Positions 32,424-40,933 of a stretch of 64,000 bases of DNA are shown one piece after another. Numbering within the stretch: position 1 is the stretch's first letter; each line of letters opens with the position of its first letter. The DNA comes from Capnocytophaga stomatis (GTDB lineage: Bacteria > Bacteroidota > Bacteroidia > Flavobacteriales > Flavobacteriaceae), in contig NZ_CP022387.1 of NCBI RefSeq assembly GCF_002302635.1, positions 930,001-994,000 of the forward strand. The letters are read 5' to 3'. The notes under the pieces are model-generated. The model was not told the DNA's origin. It saw only the letters and a program-made list of their open reading frames with translations, and did no database searches. Made by a program: the position numbers and the translations under genes.

Positions 32424-33161
32424 TTACTCACATTCCCATACAAAATCCTCTACTTTTGAGTTCATTTCAGGTCGAAACTCATAATGCCACCATTCGGAAT
32501 AAATTGATTTGAAATTGTGTTTGTTTAAAATGTCTTTCAAAAGCTTCCGATTTTTCAGCACTTCTTCCGGCAAATTTGTGTAAGTGTGATGGGCTTCTTT
32601 CCCGAAAAAATCAAAAGGAGTGCCCATATCTAATTCATTTCCAGCCACATCCACCAGAGTTAAGTCCACCGCAGCTCCTCGATTATGTTTTGAACCCTTT
32701 GCAGGATTTGCCACATAATGCGTTCCCGGCAAAATTGCCCACATTTTTTTCTGTACCGAAAGAGGACGATAACAATCAAACAATTTAAGCCGAAATCCTA
32801 AAGCTTTAAACTCTTCACTAGCAGCCACTAAAGCCTTTGCCGTAGCTTTGCGTAAGTAACATTCGGGACAGTCATACACAGCTTGCTTCAAAAAATTATC
32901 TTCCGTGGCATACTTAATATCCAAAATAAAATCATTTGACAAGCTTTTGATATTCACAAAATCACTGTGAGGCGACTCCATTTTTTCTTCTTCAGAAGCA
33001 ACCTTCTCATTGTCAGAAACTTCTGTTAAAGAAATATTTTCCGGCTCAGACTTTTTTTCTGCTTCAATTACGTCTGTTTTTGTTTTTGGAGAAGCATTTT
33101 GGTTATTATTTTTGCAAGAAAATAACAATACAAGAAATATAAGAAAAAGGAAATTTTTCAT
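32424..33161 (-). CDS. D-Ala-D-Ala dipeptidase, VanX/DdpX type (M15D), lipoprotein
   Basis: A 245-residue zinc peptidase anchored by lipid at C16 (L-L-F-S-C). After a charged linker (about 20-65) comes the M15 domain. The zinc ligands are H159 and D166 (S-K-H-N-R-G-A-A-V-D) and H226 (E-W-W-H-Y), with catalytic E223 and the transition-state arginine R132 (Y-R-P). This is the VanX-type residue pattern. The likely role is to cleave D-Ala-D-Ala from cell-wall turnover; it sits on the periplasmic side, so a role in vancomycin resistance is not implied, because VanX there is cytoplasmic and belongs with vanH/vanA, which are absent. Confidence 0.88.
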   Translation of the reverse strand: MKNFLFLIFLVLLFSCKNNNQNASPKTKTDVIEAEKKSEPENISLTEVSDNEKVASEEEKMESPHSDFVNIKSLSNDFILDIKYATEDNFLKQAVYDCPECYLRKATAKALVAASEEFKALGFRLKLFDCYRPLSVQKKMWAILPGTHYVANPAKGSKHNRGAAVDLTLVDVAGNELDMGTPFDFFGKEAHHTYTNLPEEVLKNRKLLKDILNKHNFKSIYSEWWHYEFRPEMNSKVEDFVWECE

Positions 33162-33206
33162 TTTTAAAGTCTTTATTTTTTCATAAAACCTTTCGATTTC
33201 TTCGAG

Positions 33207-34430
33207 TTATTGCAACATCATTTGAGCTTTTTTAAGCCCTTCAACAAAAGCATCTATTTCTTCGAAAGTATTATAGACTGCAAAACTCACTCGAACAGTT
33301 CCTGGAATGTTATAAAATTCCATAATTGGTTGTGCACAATGATGCCCCGTTCTGACGGCAATTCCTAATTTGTCCAATATCGTGCCTACGTCATACGGAT
33401 GTATCCCTTTCAAATTGAATGAAATAACTGCTGTTCGTTTAGTAAGGTCATCGTTTCCGTAAATTTCAATTCCATCAACTGTTTTGAGTTTTTGAGTGGC
33501 ATATTCCAACAATTTGTGTTCGTAATTTGCTATATTTTCAACTCCAAGTTCGTGAATGTAATCTATCGCACTCCCGAAAGCAATTCCTCCGCAAATATTG
33601 GGCGTTCCTGCTTCAAATTTATGTGGCAAATCGGCGTAAGTTGAACCTTCAAACCTAACCTCTTTAATCATCTCTCCCCCACCTTGATACGGAGGAAGTT
33701 CGTTTAATAATGCTTCTTTTCCGTAAAGTATGCCCGCACCCGTAGGACCATACATTTTATGAGCAGATACAGCGTAAAAATCAACATCAAGAGCCTGAAC
33801 ATCAGCCTGAATGTGTGGAGCAGATTGAGCACCATCTACCAATACAACAGCTCCTTTTTCGTGAGCTTTTCTGATGATAATTTCAATAGGATGAATATTC
33901 CCTAACGCATTGGAAACGTGCTGCACACACACTAATTTTGTTCTATTGCTCAACAATTTCTCAAATGCCTCAAGGTCTAAAATTCCTTTTTTATCCATCG
34001 GAATAACCTTCAAAGTTGCTCCACTTCGCTCGCAAGCAAATTGCCACGGAACGATATTGCTATGATGCTCCGATGCCGAAACAATAATTTCATCTCCTTC
34101 TTTCAAAATTGAAGCATATCCGTTGGCTACCAGATTGATAGCTTGTGTAGCTCCGGAAGTAAAAATAATTTCAGATGACTTTTTTGCATTGAAATGTTTC
34201 TGCAATTTGATGCGAGCTTTTTCATAAGCATCGGTAGCTTCTTGGCTGAGAGTATGTACTCCGCGATGAATATTAGCGTTCAAAAAAGAATAATAATTTA
34301 CAATGCTATCTATCACTTGCACAGGTGTTTGTGAAGTAGCTGCATTATCAAAATATGTTAGAGGTTTACCATTTACTTTTCGTTCCAGTATAGGAAAATC
34401 TTTTCGGATTTCTTGAATAGATTTCATCAA
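33207..34430 (-). CDS. sufS: Cysteine desulfurase, SufS type
   Basis: A 407-residue PLP enzyme that takes sulfur from cysteine for Fe-S cluster building. The PLP lysine is K225 (S-A-H-K-M-Y-G-P-T-G) and the persulfide-carrying cysteine is C365 in R-T-G-H-H-C-A-Q-P, the group II (SufS) form with the short loop. Length is standard. In many Bacteroidota sufS lies with sufB-C-D; here it stands beside the VanX-type gene, and the rest of the Suf genes must be elsewhere. A -7 box (TACTTTTG on the minus strand, 34464-34457) is 26 bases upstream. The likely start is the ATG at 34430 or the next ATG at 34427. Confidence 0.95.
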   Translation of the reverse strand: MMKSIQEIRKDFPILERKVNGKPLTYFDNAATSQTPVQVIDSIVNYYSFLNANIHRGVHTLSQEATDAYEKARIKLQKHFNAKKSSEIIFTSGATQAINLVANGYASILKEGDEIIVSASEHHSNIVPWQFACERSGATLKVIPMDKKGILDLEAFEKLLSNRTKLVCVQHVSNALGNIHPIEIIIRKAHEKGAVVLVDGAQSAPHIQADVQALDVDFYAVSAHKMYGPTGAGILYGKEALLNELPPYQGGGEMIKEVRFEGSTYADLPHKFEAGTPNICGGIAFGSAIDYIHELGVENIANYEHKLLEYATQKLKTVDGIEIYGNDDLTKRTAVISFNLKGIHPYDVGTILDKLGIAVRTGHHCAQPIMEFYNIPGTVRVSFAVYNTFEEIDAFVEGLKKAQMMLQ

Positions 34431-34506
34431 TGTATCGTTTTAAATTCTATCAGAAGCAAAAGTATTTATTTTTTGTGATATTTATAATCGAATTGAAAAT
34501 AAAATG

Positions 34507-34514
34507 TAACTTTG
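34507..34514 (+). promoter_or_regulatory. Possible -7 box before the arginase-fold gene
   Basis: TAACTTTG fits TAnnTTTG but lies 105 bases before the start and has no TTG at the expected distance. Weak call. Confidence 0.35.
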
Positions 34515-34619
34515 TGGCTTAGCCCGATTTTAAAAAATGCACATTTTCAGACTTTTATCATTTTTCGTAGAAAACGATTTTCAAAACATAACTGATAACT
34601 AATTTTTTAACACGTAAAG

Positions 34620-35744
34620 ATGCCATTATTTTATTTACAACCTATTTCAGATTCAATTACTTCGCAAACGTATAGACAGCAACAGATTGGTTTTCAGATA
34701 AAAAAATATCTTCTGGAAGATGGATTACCTGATTTGGAAGGAGTAAAAATAGCTCTTTTCTGCATTGAAAGCCACACCCGAAAAATGACAGATTTTCGGA
34801 AGAAATTGTATTCACTTTATGTAGGAAATTGGAATTTTACAATGGCAGATTTAGGAAATCTGATAGAAAGTCCGTCGGAAAAAGACACGTATTTTGCTAT
34901 TAGAGAGATGGTTAGTTATCTGACAAAAAAAGGAATCACTTCAATTGTAGTTGGAGGCGAACAGCACTTGACATATGCTTTATACCGAAGTTTTGACGAT
35001 TTGGAACAAATGGTAAATTTGGTGAGTGTCGATGCAAAATTTGATTTCAACGATGAAGAAGAACTTTTTTCCGAAAATTCTTATTTTAGCAGAATTTTAA
35101 CTGAAACTCCAAATAACTTATTCGATTTCACTAATTTAGGGTATCAATCTTACTACGTGGCACAAGAAGAATTGGATTTGCTTGACAAAATGTGTTTCGA
35201 TGCTCACCGATTAGGAAATGTAGTGAATGACCTCCCATCAATAGAACCTGCAATGCGTGATGCAGACCTTGTGAGCGTGGATATGACAAGCGTTCAGGCT
35301 CGTGATATTAATAGTGAAACGGGCTATGTAAACGGATTTTCGAATCGTGAAATTTGCACCATTTCTCGTTATGTAGGCATTAGTAACAACGTGCAAGTTT
35401 ACGGAATTTTTGATATTCCACAAACAGAATTAGCCTCGGAATTAGTAGCTGAAATGATTTGGTACTTCAATGAAGGATACAACTTCAGAATCAAAGAATT
35501 ACCCATCGTAAATGACGACAATTACACAAAATATATCGTCCCGATTGATGATGTTCAAATTGAATTTTTCAAAAGCAATGCCACTGGACGTTGGTGGATG
35601 AAACCCGGAAGCGATAAATTTTCAGGACATCAGAATCATTTGCCTTTGGGATTAATGCCTTGCAATCAAAAAGAATATATTGAGGCTACTCAAGGAACTA
35701 TCCCTGAAAGATGGTGGAAATCTTACAGAAAATCAATGCAATAG
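34620..35744 (+). CDS. Arginase/formimidoylglutamase-fold protein with degenerate metal site
   Basis: A 374-residue protein of the ureohydrolase fold. The motif positions are recognisable: G-G-E-Q-H (H116 kept), D138-A-K140-F-D142 (usual D-A-H-x-D, so the histidine is lost), and S-V-D221-M-T223-S-V-Q226 (usual D-x-D-x-x-D, so two aspartates are lost). The dimanganese centre can hardly form, so normal hydrolysis of arginine or formiminoglutamate is unlikely. The downstream N-G-F-x-x-x-E-I-C-x-I-x-R-Y-x-G-I-S segment is typical of a flavobacterial subgroup. A structural or regulatory role is possible. It has no operon partners; it runs between divergent sufS and a convergent kinase gene. Confidence 0.75.
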   Translation: MPLFYLQPISDSITSQTYRQQQIGFQIKKYLLEDGLPDLEGVKIALFCIESHTRKMTDFRKKLYSLYVGNWNFTMADLGNLIESPSEKDTYFAIREMVSYLTKKGITSIVVGGEQHLTYALYRSFDDLEQMVNLVSVDAKFDFNDEEELFSENSYFSRILTETPNNLFDFTNLGYQSYYVAQEELDLLDKMCFDAHRLGNVVNDLPSIEPAMRDADLVSVDMTSVQARDINSETGYVNGFSNREICTISRYVGISNNVQVYGIFDIPQTELASELVAEMIWYFNEGYNFRIKELPIVNDDNYTKYIVPIDDVQIEFFKSNATGRWWMKPGSDKFSGHQNHLPLGLMPCNQKEYIEATQGTIPERWWKSYRKSMQ

Positions 35745-35773
35745 AAAGAATTAAAATTAATTGGAAAAAAAAT

Positions 35774-37231
35774 CTAACTTTCCTCACTTTTCAATCGAAC
35801 AGTAAATGTGCTTCCCTCCCCTTCTTTGGAAGTCAGGGAAATTGTTCCGTTATAGGACGAAACGATGCTTTTTACCATTGCAAGCCCCAAACCACTTCCC
35901 GTAGATTTTGTAGTAAATTTGGGTTCAAAAATTTTGTCCATATTTTCGGCAGAAATACCAACTCCGTTATCACTTACGGATAATTCAACAAAATTATTTG
36001 ATTTGGTCAAAGAAACCAGAATGTTTCTATTCAACTGTCCTTCAGTTGCTTGCAAGGCATTTTTCACCAAATTAGTTACAACACGTCCCATTTGGTCTTT
36101 ATCAAATAAAACGGTGATTTCTTTTTCTGCACAAACGAACGTAATATACTTAGAATCAAAAATATCCAGCGTTCGTTTAACAATCGGGATGATATTGAAA
36201 TATTCATCATTTTTATCCGGCATATTGGTTAAAGCTGAAAAAGCCGTTGATATATTACTCAGAATATCAATCTGTTGAATCATTGATTCGCAAAATTCAT
36301 TTACTTCTTCACTATTTTCAGGTTGTTTTCCAAATTTCCGCTGAAAACTTTGTACCGAAAGCCGCATTGGAGTAAGCGGATTTTTTATTTCGTGAGCCAC
36401 TTGTTTTGCCATTTCCCGCCACGCTTGCTCTCGTTCGGACTTGGCTAACAGCACTTTACTGTTTTCAATTTCGTCAATCATACTGTTATAAGCCCCTACT
36501 AATTGCCCTATTTCTGTACTTGGTGATTTTAATATGATTTTTTCATTTCGTTCCAAAAGCCGAGTTCGCTCAAGCCTTTTCTCAATGGTTTTCAACGACT
36601 TAGTTATATAAGAAGAAATAAAATATGCCAAAACCAATGCTAAAACCAACAATGAAAAATACACCATAGAAAGATTATATAAAGACCCTTCCAAAGCTCT
36701 TTCATTGAATGTATCATTTTCAAAATAAGGAATATTTAAAATAGCTATTGGCTTGAATTGCAAGTCATTAACATATCCATACGAAGTTTGATAGCCCCTG
36801 CCTTCCAGCTCTTTATGTTCCGAAAAACGCTTATCAATATCCGTTGCGAGTTTCTGCAAAATATCCTTTGAAATTTTCAAAGTGTCTTTGTTATCGCCAA
36901 GTACCGCACGCGAACTTTTCAGAAGATTTCCGTTTAGGTCATATAAATCAAAATTTACGTTTAAAATATTAGCAATATTATATATTGATTCCCTGAAAAT
37001 CAATGAAATATATGAAGTTTCAACCGGATATGTAGTTTGTGAGAGAACGTAGTGAATTTGTGTTTTAATTTGGCTTTCTTTGTCAATTAGTCGCTCATCG
37101 TGGTACTCAACCGCCTGCTTTTGATATTGAAGAATCATCACCACGGCAATCGTAGCGAAAGCAATCAATATCAAAAAGGTCATACTCAAGAAGATACGTA
37201 ACCGAAGCGAATTTTTCTTAAACATAGCCAA
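35774..37231 (-). CDS. Orphan sensor histidine kinase
   Basis: A 485-residue membrane kinase; the likely start is M3 (M-F-K-K-N). Two membrane helices (about 12-34 and 189-208) frame a periplasmic domain of about 155 residues, followed by a HAMP-like linker (about 208-262). The phosphorylated histidine is H280 in Q-V-A-H-E-I-K-N-P-L-T-P-M-R, a form seen in NtrY-like kinases. The ATP-binding domain has N-L-V-K-N-A, D-N-G-V-G-I, F-T-T-K-S-T-G-S-G-L-G-L-A. No response regulator is encoded beside it. It is 23 bases downstream of the SPOR gene and shares its promoter. The signal sensed is unknown. Confidence 0.9.
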   Translation of the reverse strand: MAMFKKNSLRLRIFLSMTFLILIAFATIAVVMILQYQKQAVEYHDERLIDKESQIKTQIHYVLSQTTYPVETSYISLIFRESIYNIANILNVNFDLYDLNGNLLKSSRAVLGDNKDTLKISKDILQKLATDIDKRFSEHKELEGRGYQTSYGYVNDLQFKPIAILNIPYFENDTFNERALEGSLYNLSMVYFSLLVLALVLAYFISSYITKSLKTIEKRLERTRLLERNEKIILKSPSTEIGQLVGAYNSMIDEIENSKVLLAKSEREQAWREMAKQVAHEIKNPLTPMRLSVQSFQRKFGKQPENSEEVNEFCESMIQQIDILSNISTAFSALTNMPDKNDEYFNIIPIVKRTLDIFDSKYITFVCAEKEITVLFDKDQMGRVVTNLVKNALQATEGQLNRNILVSLTKSNNFVELSVSDNGVGISAENMDKIFEPKFTTKSTGSGLGLAMVKSIVSSYNGTISLTSKEGEGSTFTVRLKSEES

Positions 37232-37254
37232 ACCCTCAGATTTTCACTCCAAAA

Positions 37255-37614
37255 CTATTTTTTAGGAGCCATTACAAAAGCAGCCGGATATACTTTTTTT
37301 ACTTCAACTAAGTGTTTTTCAGCCTCAAGACGGGTTCTGAAACTTCCAATTCGGATTTTGTAATTTGGAGTTTCAAAAATTAGCTGAGAAGGATATTGCT
37401 TTAATTGTTCCTTGACCTTTGCCAAAGCTTCGTTAGCTCCTGCAATGTTTCCGTTATAAATTTGTATCTGATAGGCACTTTCATTTTTAGCAACTTCTTT
37501 TTTTAGTTCCATCAATTCAGAAATATTATTTTCCTGATTAATAGTTACTTGCGAATACAACGAAGAAACCACAAACGAAAAAACAAATCCTAAAACAATT
37601 TGCAAACGAACCAT
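37255..37614 (-). CDS. Small exported SPOR-domain protein
   Basis: A 119-residue protein with a Sec signal peptide (cleavage probably after S-S-L-Y-S). The mature part has a short helix-rich region, then a C-terminal SPOR-like domain: P-N-Y-K-I-R-I-G-S-F-R-T-R-L-E-A-E-K-H-L-V-E-V-K-K-V-Y-P-A-A-F-V-M. SPOR domains bind denuded peptidoglycan, often at the division site. It is the first gene of a two-gene unit with the histidine kinase, which hints that the kinase may respond to a cell-wall state; this is only a guess. Confidence 0.8.
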   Translation of the reverse strand: MVRLQIVLGFVFSFVVSSLYSQVTINQENNISELMELKKEVAKNESAYQIQIYNGNIAGANEALAKVKEQLKQYPSQLIFETPNYKIRIGSFRTRLEAEKHLVEVKKVYPAAFVMAPKK

Positions 37615-37643
37615 AAATTTTCTTTATTTTGATGAATAGAAGG

Positions 37644-37673
37644 CAAAAATAGTGATTTTAAGGCAAAAGACAA
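37644..37673 (-). promoter_or_regulatory. Promoter for SPOR/histidine kinase genes
   Basis: Minus strand TTG (37673-37671), 19 bases, TATTTTTG (37651-37644), 30 bases before the SPOR start. Confidence 0.8.
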
Positions 37674-37741
37674 ATTATTTTCTCATTAATACAATTTGCT
37701 TTGCGAGAAAGAATTAGAAGAAAAATAATTTCTTGAAAAAT

Positions 37742-37782
37742 GAAAAAATCCCTACGAAAGAAAATTTCATAGAGATTTTTGC
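37742..37782 (-). terminator. Terminator after fucP
   Basis: On the minus strand AAAAATC-CTA... pairs with ...TAG-GATTTTT with small mismatches, followed by T's. It lies about 20-60 bases past the fucP stop. Confidence 0.6.
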
Positions 37783-37803
37783 AATAAAAAACAATTAAAA
37801 GTA

Positions 37804-39099
37804 TTATGAGCCTAATTTTTCATTATGATACACTCGGAATCCGTAAATTCCTATAATCAAAAAGCACAACAGCGGAAGCACAAAAGAGACATTTACAGCC
37901 GCAAAATTTCCAATTCTTTCCAAATCAATGATACTTCCTTGCAAAGGAGGCATTAACGCACCTCCCACAATAGCCATAACCAAGCCCGCAGCTCCCAATC
38001 CTGTGTCTTTACCTGTTTTTTCAAGAGCTAGTCCGTAAATCGTAGGGAACATCAGCGACATAAATCCTGAGGTGAGAATCAAGCAATACAAGCCCAACAT
38101 TCCTTCAATAAAAATAACACCTAAAATAGAAACAAATCCGCCGATGGCAAAAATAGTGAGCATAAACGAAGCCTTTACGTATTTCATTAAAAAGGTGCTG
38201 ACAAATCGTGAAGAGAGAAAAATAGCCATCGCTAAAATATTGTATCTCTGAGCAGTAGCTTTATCCAAACCGATATTTTCAGCATACTGGATAATAAACG
38301 TCCAACACATAATTTGTGCCGCCACATAAAAAACCTGAGCAATAACTCCTTCACGATACACCCTATTTTTTGATAATCGCTTAAGACTTCCTAAGAAATC
38401 TATTTTTTCACTAACTTTCTGGCGTGTTTCGGGCATTTTTGCTAAAGCTATGACAATGAGCATCAACAAAACAAAAAATCCGAGAAGAATATAAGGCTGG
38501 CTGATGATGCCCAAGTCGTGGGTTCGGATTGACATTTTTTCCGCTTGAGGCAAAGTTTCAAATATCAGATTTCCAGCACTATCACGCTTATCTGATTCCA
38601 AGTTAGAAAGAACAAAATTTGAAGCTACGAACATTCCTAAAAGCGAACCCATTGGGTTGAATGCCTGTGCCAAATTCAGCCTTCGAGTAGCAGTGACTTC
38701 GCTTCCCATTGAAAGAATATAAGGATTTGCTGTGGTTTCCAAAAAGGCAAGCCCGAAAGTTAAAATATAAAGAGAAATTAGGAAGAAAGAGAATTCTTGC
38801 CACTGTGCCGCCGGATAAAACAACAATGCCCCAACGGAATACAGCAACAACCCTAATAAAATTCCTTTTTTATAACTGTACTTTTGTGCGAAAATCGCAG
38901 CAGGAATTGCCATTGTTCCGTAGCCTCCATAAAATGCAAACTGAATAAGGGCGGCTTTACTCACCGGAATTTCCATTACTGTCTGGAACGCAGCCACCAT
39001 TGGGTTGGTAATGTCGTTAGCAAATCCCCAAAGAGCGAACAAACTCGTTATAAGTACAAAGGGGAATATGTACTTTCTTTCAACAATTTTTGGTTTCAT
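37804..39099 (-). CDS. fucP: L-fucose permease (MFS)
   Basis: An inner-membrane sugar/proton symporter of 431 residues from the start used here (M-K-P-K-I-V-E). An upstream in-frame extension to 39150 adds 17 residues, but the shorter start is better because FucP proteins begin just before the first helix. About 12 hydrophobic segments are visible; F-A-L-W-G-F-A-N-D-I-T-N-P-M and the E-T-T-A-N-P-Y-I motif are characteristic of the FucP group. L-fucose as substrate is supported by fucI and fucK in the same locus. A terminator-like hairpin lies between susD and this gene, so it may have a separate transcript or partial read-through. Confidence 0.9.
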   Translation of the reverse strand: MKPKIVERKYIFPFVLITSLFALWGFANDITNPMVAAFQTVMEIPVSKAALIQFAFYGGYGTMAIPAAIFAQKYSYKKGILLGLLLYSVGALLFYPAAQWQEFSFFLISLYILTFGLAFLETTANPYILSMGSEVTATRRLNLAQAFNPMGSLLGMFVASNFVLSNLESDKRDSAGNLIFETLPQAEKMSIRTHDLGIISQPYILLGFFVLLMLIVIALAKMPETRQKVSEKIDFLGSLKRLSKNRVYREGVIAQVFYVAAQIMCWTFIIQYAENIGLDKATAQRYNILAMAIFLSSRFVSTFLMKYVKASFMLTIFAIGGFVSILGVIFIEGMLGLYCLILTSGFMSLMFPTIYGLALEKTGKDTGLGAAGLVMAIVGGALMPPLQGSIIDLERIGNFAAVNVSFVLPLLCFLIIGIYGFRVYHNEKLGS

Positions 39100-39170
39100 A
39101 TGGTTGGTATTTAATGGGGTAAAGTTACGATTTTTTTCAAAGATTTTCAAAGGTTTTTGAAAGAAAAAGG

Positions 39171-39202
39171 GATTAACTGTCGCTAATCCCTTTTCGTATG
39201 CA
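39171..39202 (-). terminator. Hairpin between susD and fucP
   Basis: AAAAGGGATTA pairs with TAATCCCTTTT, loop of 8; T's follow the stem on the minus strand. It could separate the susCD and fucP transcripts or attenuate fucP. Confidence 0.7.
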
Positions 39203-39231
39203 ATGAAAATTCGCTTGTTTAAAATTGATTA

Positions 39232-40911
39232 TTACCAACCTGGGTTCTGCTCGTACCCAACCAATTTTAACTCATCTGTTGGTATGGGGTATAGGTACAT
39301 TTTGTCGTCCCAAGTGCGTCCGTTAGGAAATGCTGGATAAACAATCCGATATTTTTGGTCGTCAACAGGAAGTTGACTAACGGCAGGGCTATTATACTCC
39401 GCTTTCAACTCATCTGTTAATTTCATTCCTTTTATAGTTTTCGGATTGTTAAGCAGTTTTCCAGCCTTCCAACGTAAGATGTCATTAAATCGGAAACCTT
39501 CTCCTACAAGCTCTACACGACGCTCTCTGCGTATTTCGTAAAGAATGGGAGCTACGTCATACCCATAATCACTGGCATTAGTGTCTGCTGCTACTCCCAT
39601 TGTCAGGTGTGGCATAGCCACTCGGTCTCTGATTTTGTTGATAGTTCTATCCAAATCAGCTTGTGACAATGTACCCAATTCGTACTTGGCTTCGGCGTAG
39701 TTTAACAATACTTCCGCATATCGAAAGATGAACATATCCGTATCACTACTGTACGCCTCTTCCTGTTTTGGATCGCTTGACATTCCTTTGATAAACCAAT
39801 ACCCTGTGGTAGTTACTGGTGTGCCTATTTCTGGGAGATTTACAATCACTGGCGGGGTAGAACTCGTTTTTACGAACCCTGGTGTGGCTACGGTTTGTGC
39901 ATAGCGTGGATCTCTGTTTTCAGCTTCTTTGCTTGGGGTGCTGTCGTCATAGGTATAAGAGGTAGTACTAATTGGTTTTCCATCTTTAAAGAGGTAGTAC
40001 TCCATAAAATCCTTGCTACATCCGTTGTTAGAGCCTTTGGCTGAACGGCTATATTCGTGTCTTCCAGTTTCAACAGCACGCAGATAATGTCTGTGGAATA
40101 TAGCTTCTTTATTGCCTGCCAAATTATCCTGAATGAATAAATTGCGATAATCCTCATTTGGCTTTCCTGTGGAATAGATTTCATATCCTTTTGTCATCAG
40201 TTTTTCACTGGCATCAACGGCTGCTTCCAAAAATACACGCTCATCACCTAAATTGTGATACTTACGGAAAGTACCTTCCCAAAGTGCAATTCTTGATTTG
40301 AGAGCAAGGGCAGCATCTTTGTGTAACCTTCCTGCCTCTGCATTTGCCTTTTCGGGCAGATGCTCAATAGCAAAATCAAGGTCTTTCAAAACTTCGTCCA
40401 TCACTTTTTTGTGAGGTTCTCTTGGACCATATATTTCAGGTGAGGCATCACCTACTTTTTTGAGTATTAACGGCACATCACCAAAGCGAACTACTTTTTC
40501 CCAATAGTATAACGCCCTGAAAAAACGAACCTCTGCCGCATATTTTTCTTTGGTTGTCCCTGGAACTTTTTGGTAATTTTCTAAAAAGAAATTACAATTT
40601 CGTATGCCATTCCAAGCACCTGTGTCCCAACCTCCTCCTGATGAGGGAACTGTGTATGTCCCAAATAAAAAGTCATCAGGACTATTAGGTACCATATTAT
40701 CCGACTGTACATCTCTATGTTGTAAGATGCTCAAAGGCAAGCTTCCGTAGAATCGGTTAGCAAAAAAACTCAATTCTTGTTCTGTTTTAAAATAGGAAGG
40801 CTCGGTAAACGCATCAGGAGGAAACTTGTCCAAAAAATCATCGTTTTTACAAGAAACGATTGTCAGCACAGCCGATAATCCTATTGCGATATGTTTAATT
40901 TTATTCTTCAT
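39232..40911 (-). CDS. SusD/RagB-family outer-membrane glycan-binding lipoprotein
   Basis: A 559-residue lipoprotein from the start used here (M-K-N-K-I-K-H-I-A, ATG at 40911). The frame extends to 40956, but that would overlap the end of susC and put 15 extra polar residues before the signal peptide. Lipid is on C21 (T-I-V-S-C), followed by K-N-D-D-F, compatible with surface export. The N-terminal TPR-like helices and the C-terminal W-D-x-K-x-Y-L-Y-P-I-P-x-x-E signature identify SusD. It caps the SusC pore and binds the glycan. Its start lies 22 bases after the susC stop, as in all SusCD pairs. Confidence 0.94.
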   Translation of the reverse strand: MKNKIKHIAIGLSAVLTIVSCKNDDFLDKFPPDAFTEPSYFKTEQELSFFANRFYGSLPLSILQHRDVQSDNMVPNSPDDFLFGTYTVPSSGGGWDTGAWNGIRNCNFFLENYQKVPGTTKEKYAAEVRFFRALYYWEKVVRFGDVPLILKKVGDASPEIYGPREPHKKVMDEVLKDLDFAIEHLPEKANAEAGRLHKDAALALKSRIALWEGTFRKYHNLGDERVFLEAAVDASEKLMTKGYEIYSTGKPNEDYRNLFIQDNLAGNKEAIFHRHYLRAVETGRHEYSRSAKGSNNGCSKDFMEYYLFKDGKPISTTSYTYDDSTPSKEAENRDPRYAQTVATPGFVKTSSTPPVIVNLPEIGTPVTTTGYWFIKGMSSDPKQEEAYSSDTDMFIFRYAEVLLNYAEAKYELGTLSQADLDRTINKIRDRVAMPHLTMGVAADTNASDYGYDVAPILYEIRRERRVELVGEGFRFNDILRWKAGKLLNNPKTIKGMKLTDELKAEYNSPAVSQLPVDDQKYRIVYPAFPNGRTWDDKMYLYPIPTDELKLVGYEQNPGW

Positions 40912-40933
40912 TGTTTTGTTCTTTTTAAAATTA

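Noticed and set aside
32424-33161. Vancomycin-resistance vanX
   Set aside because: Lipoprotein signal and absence of vanH/vanA point to a cell-wall turnover enzyme.
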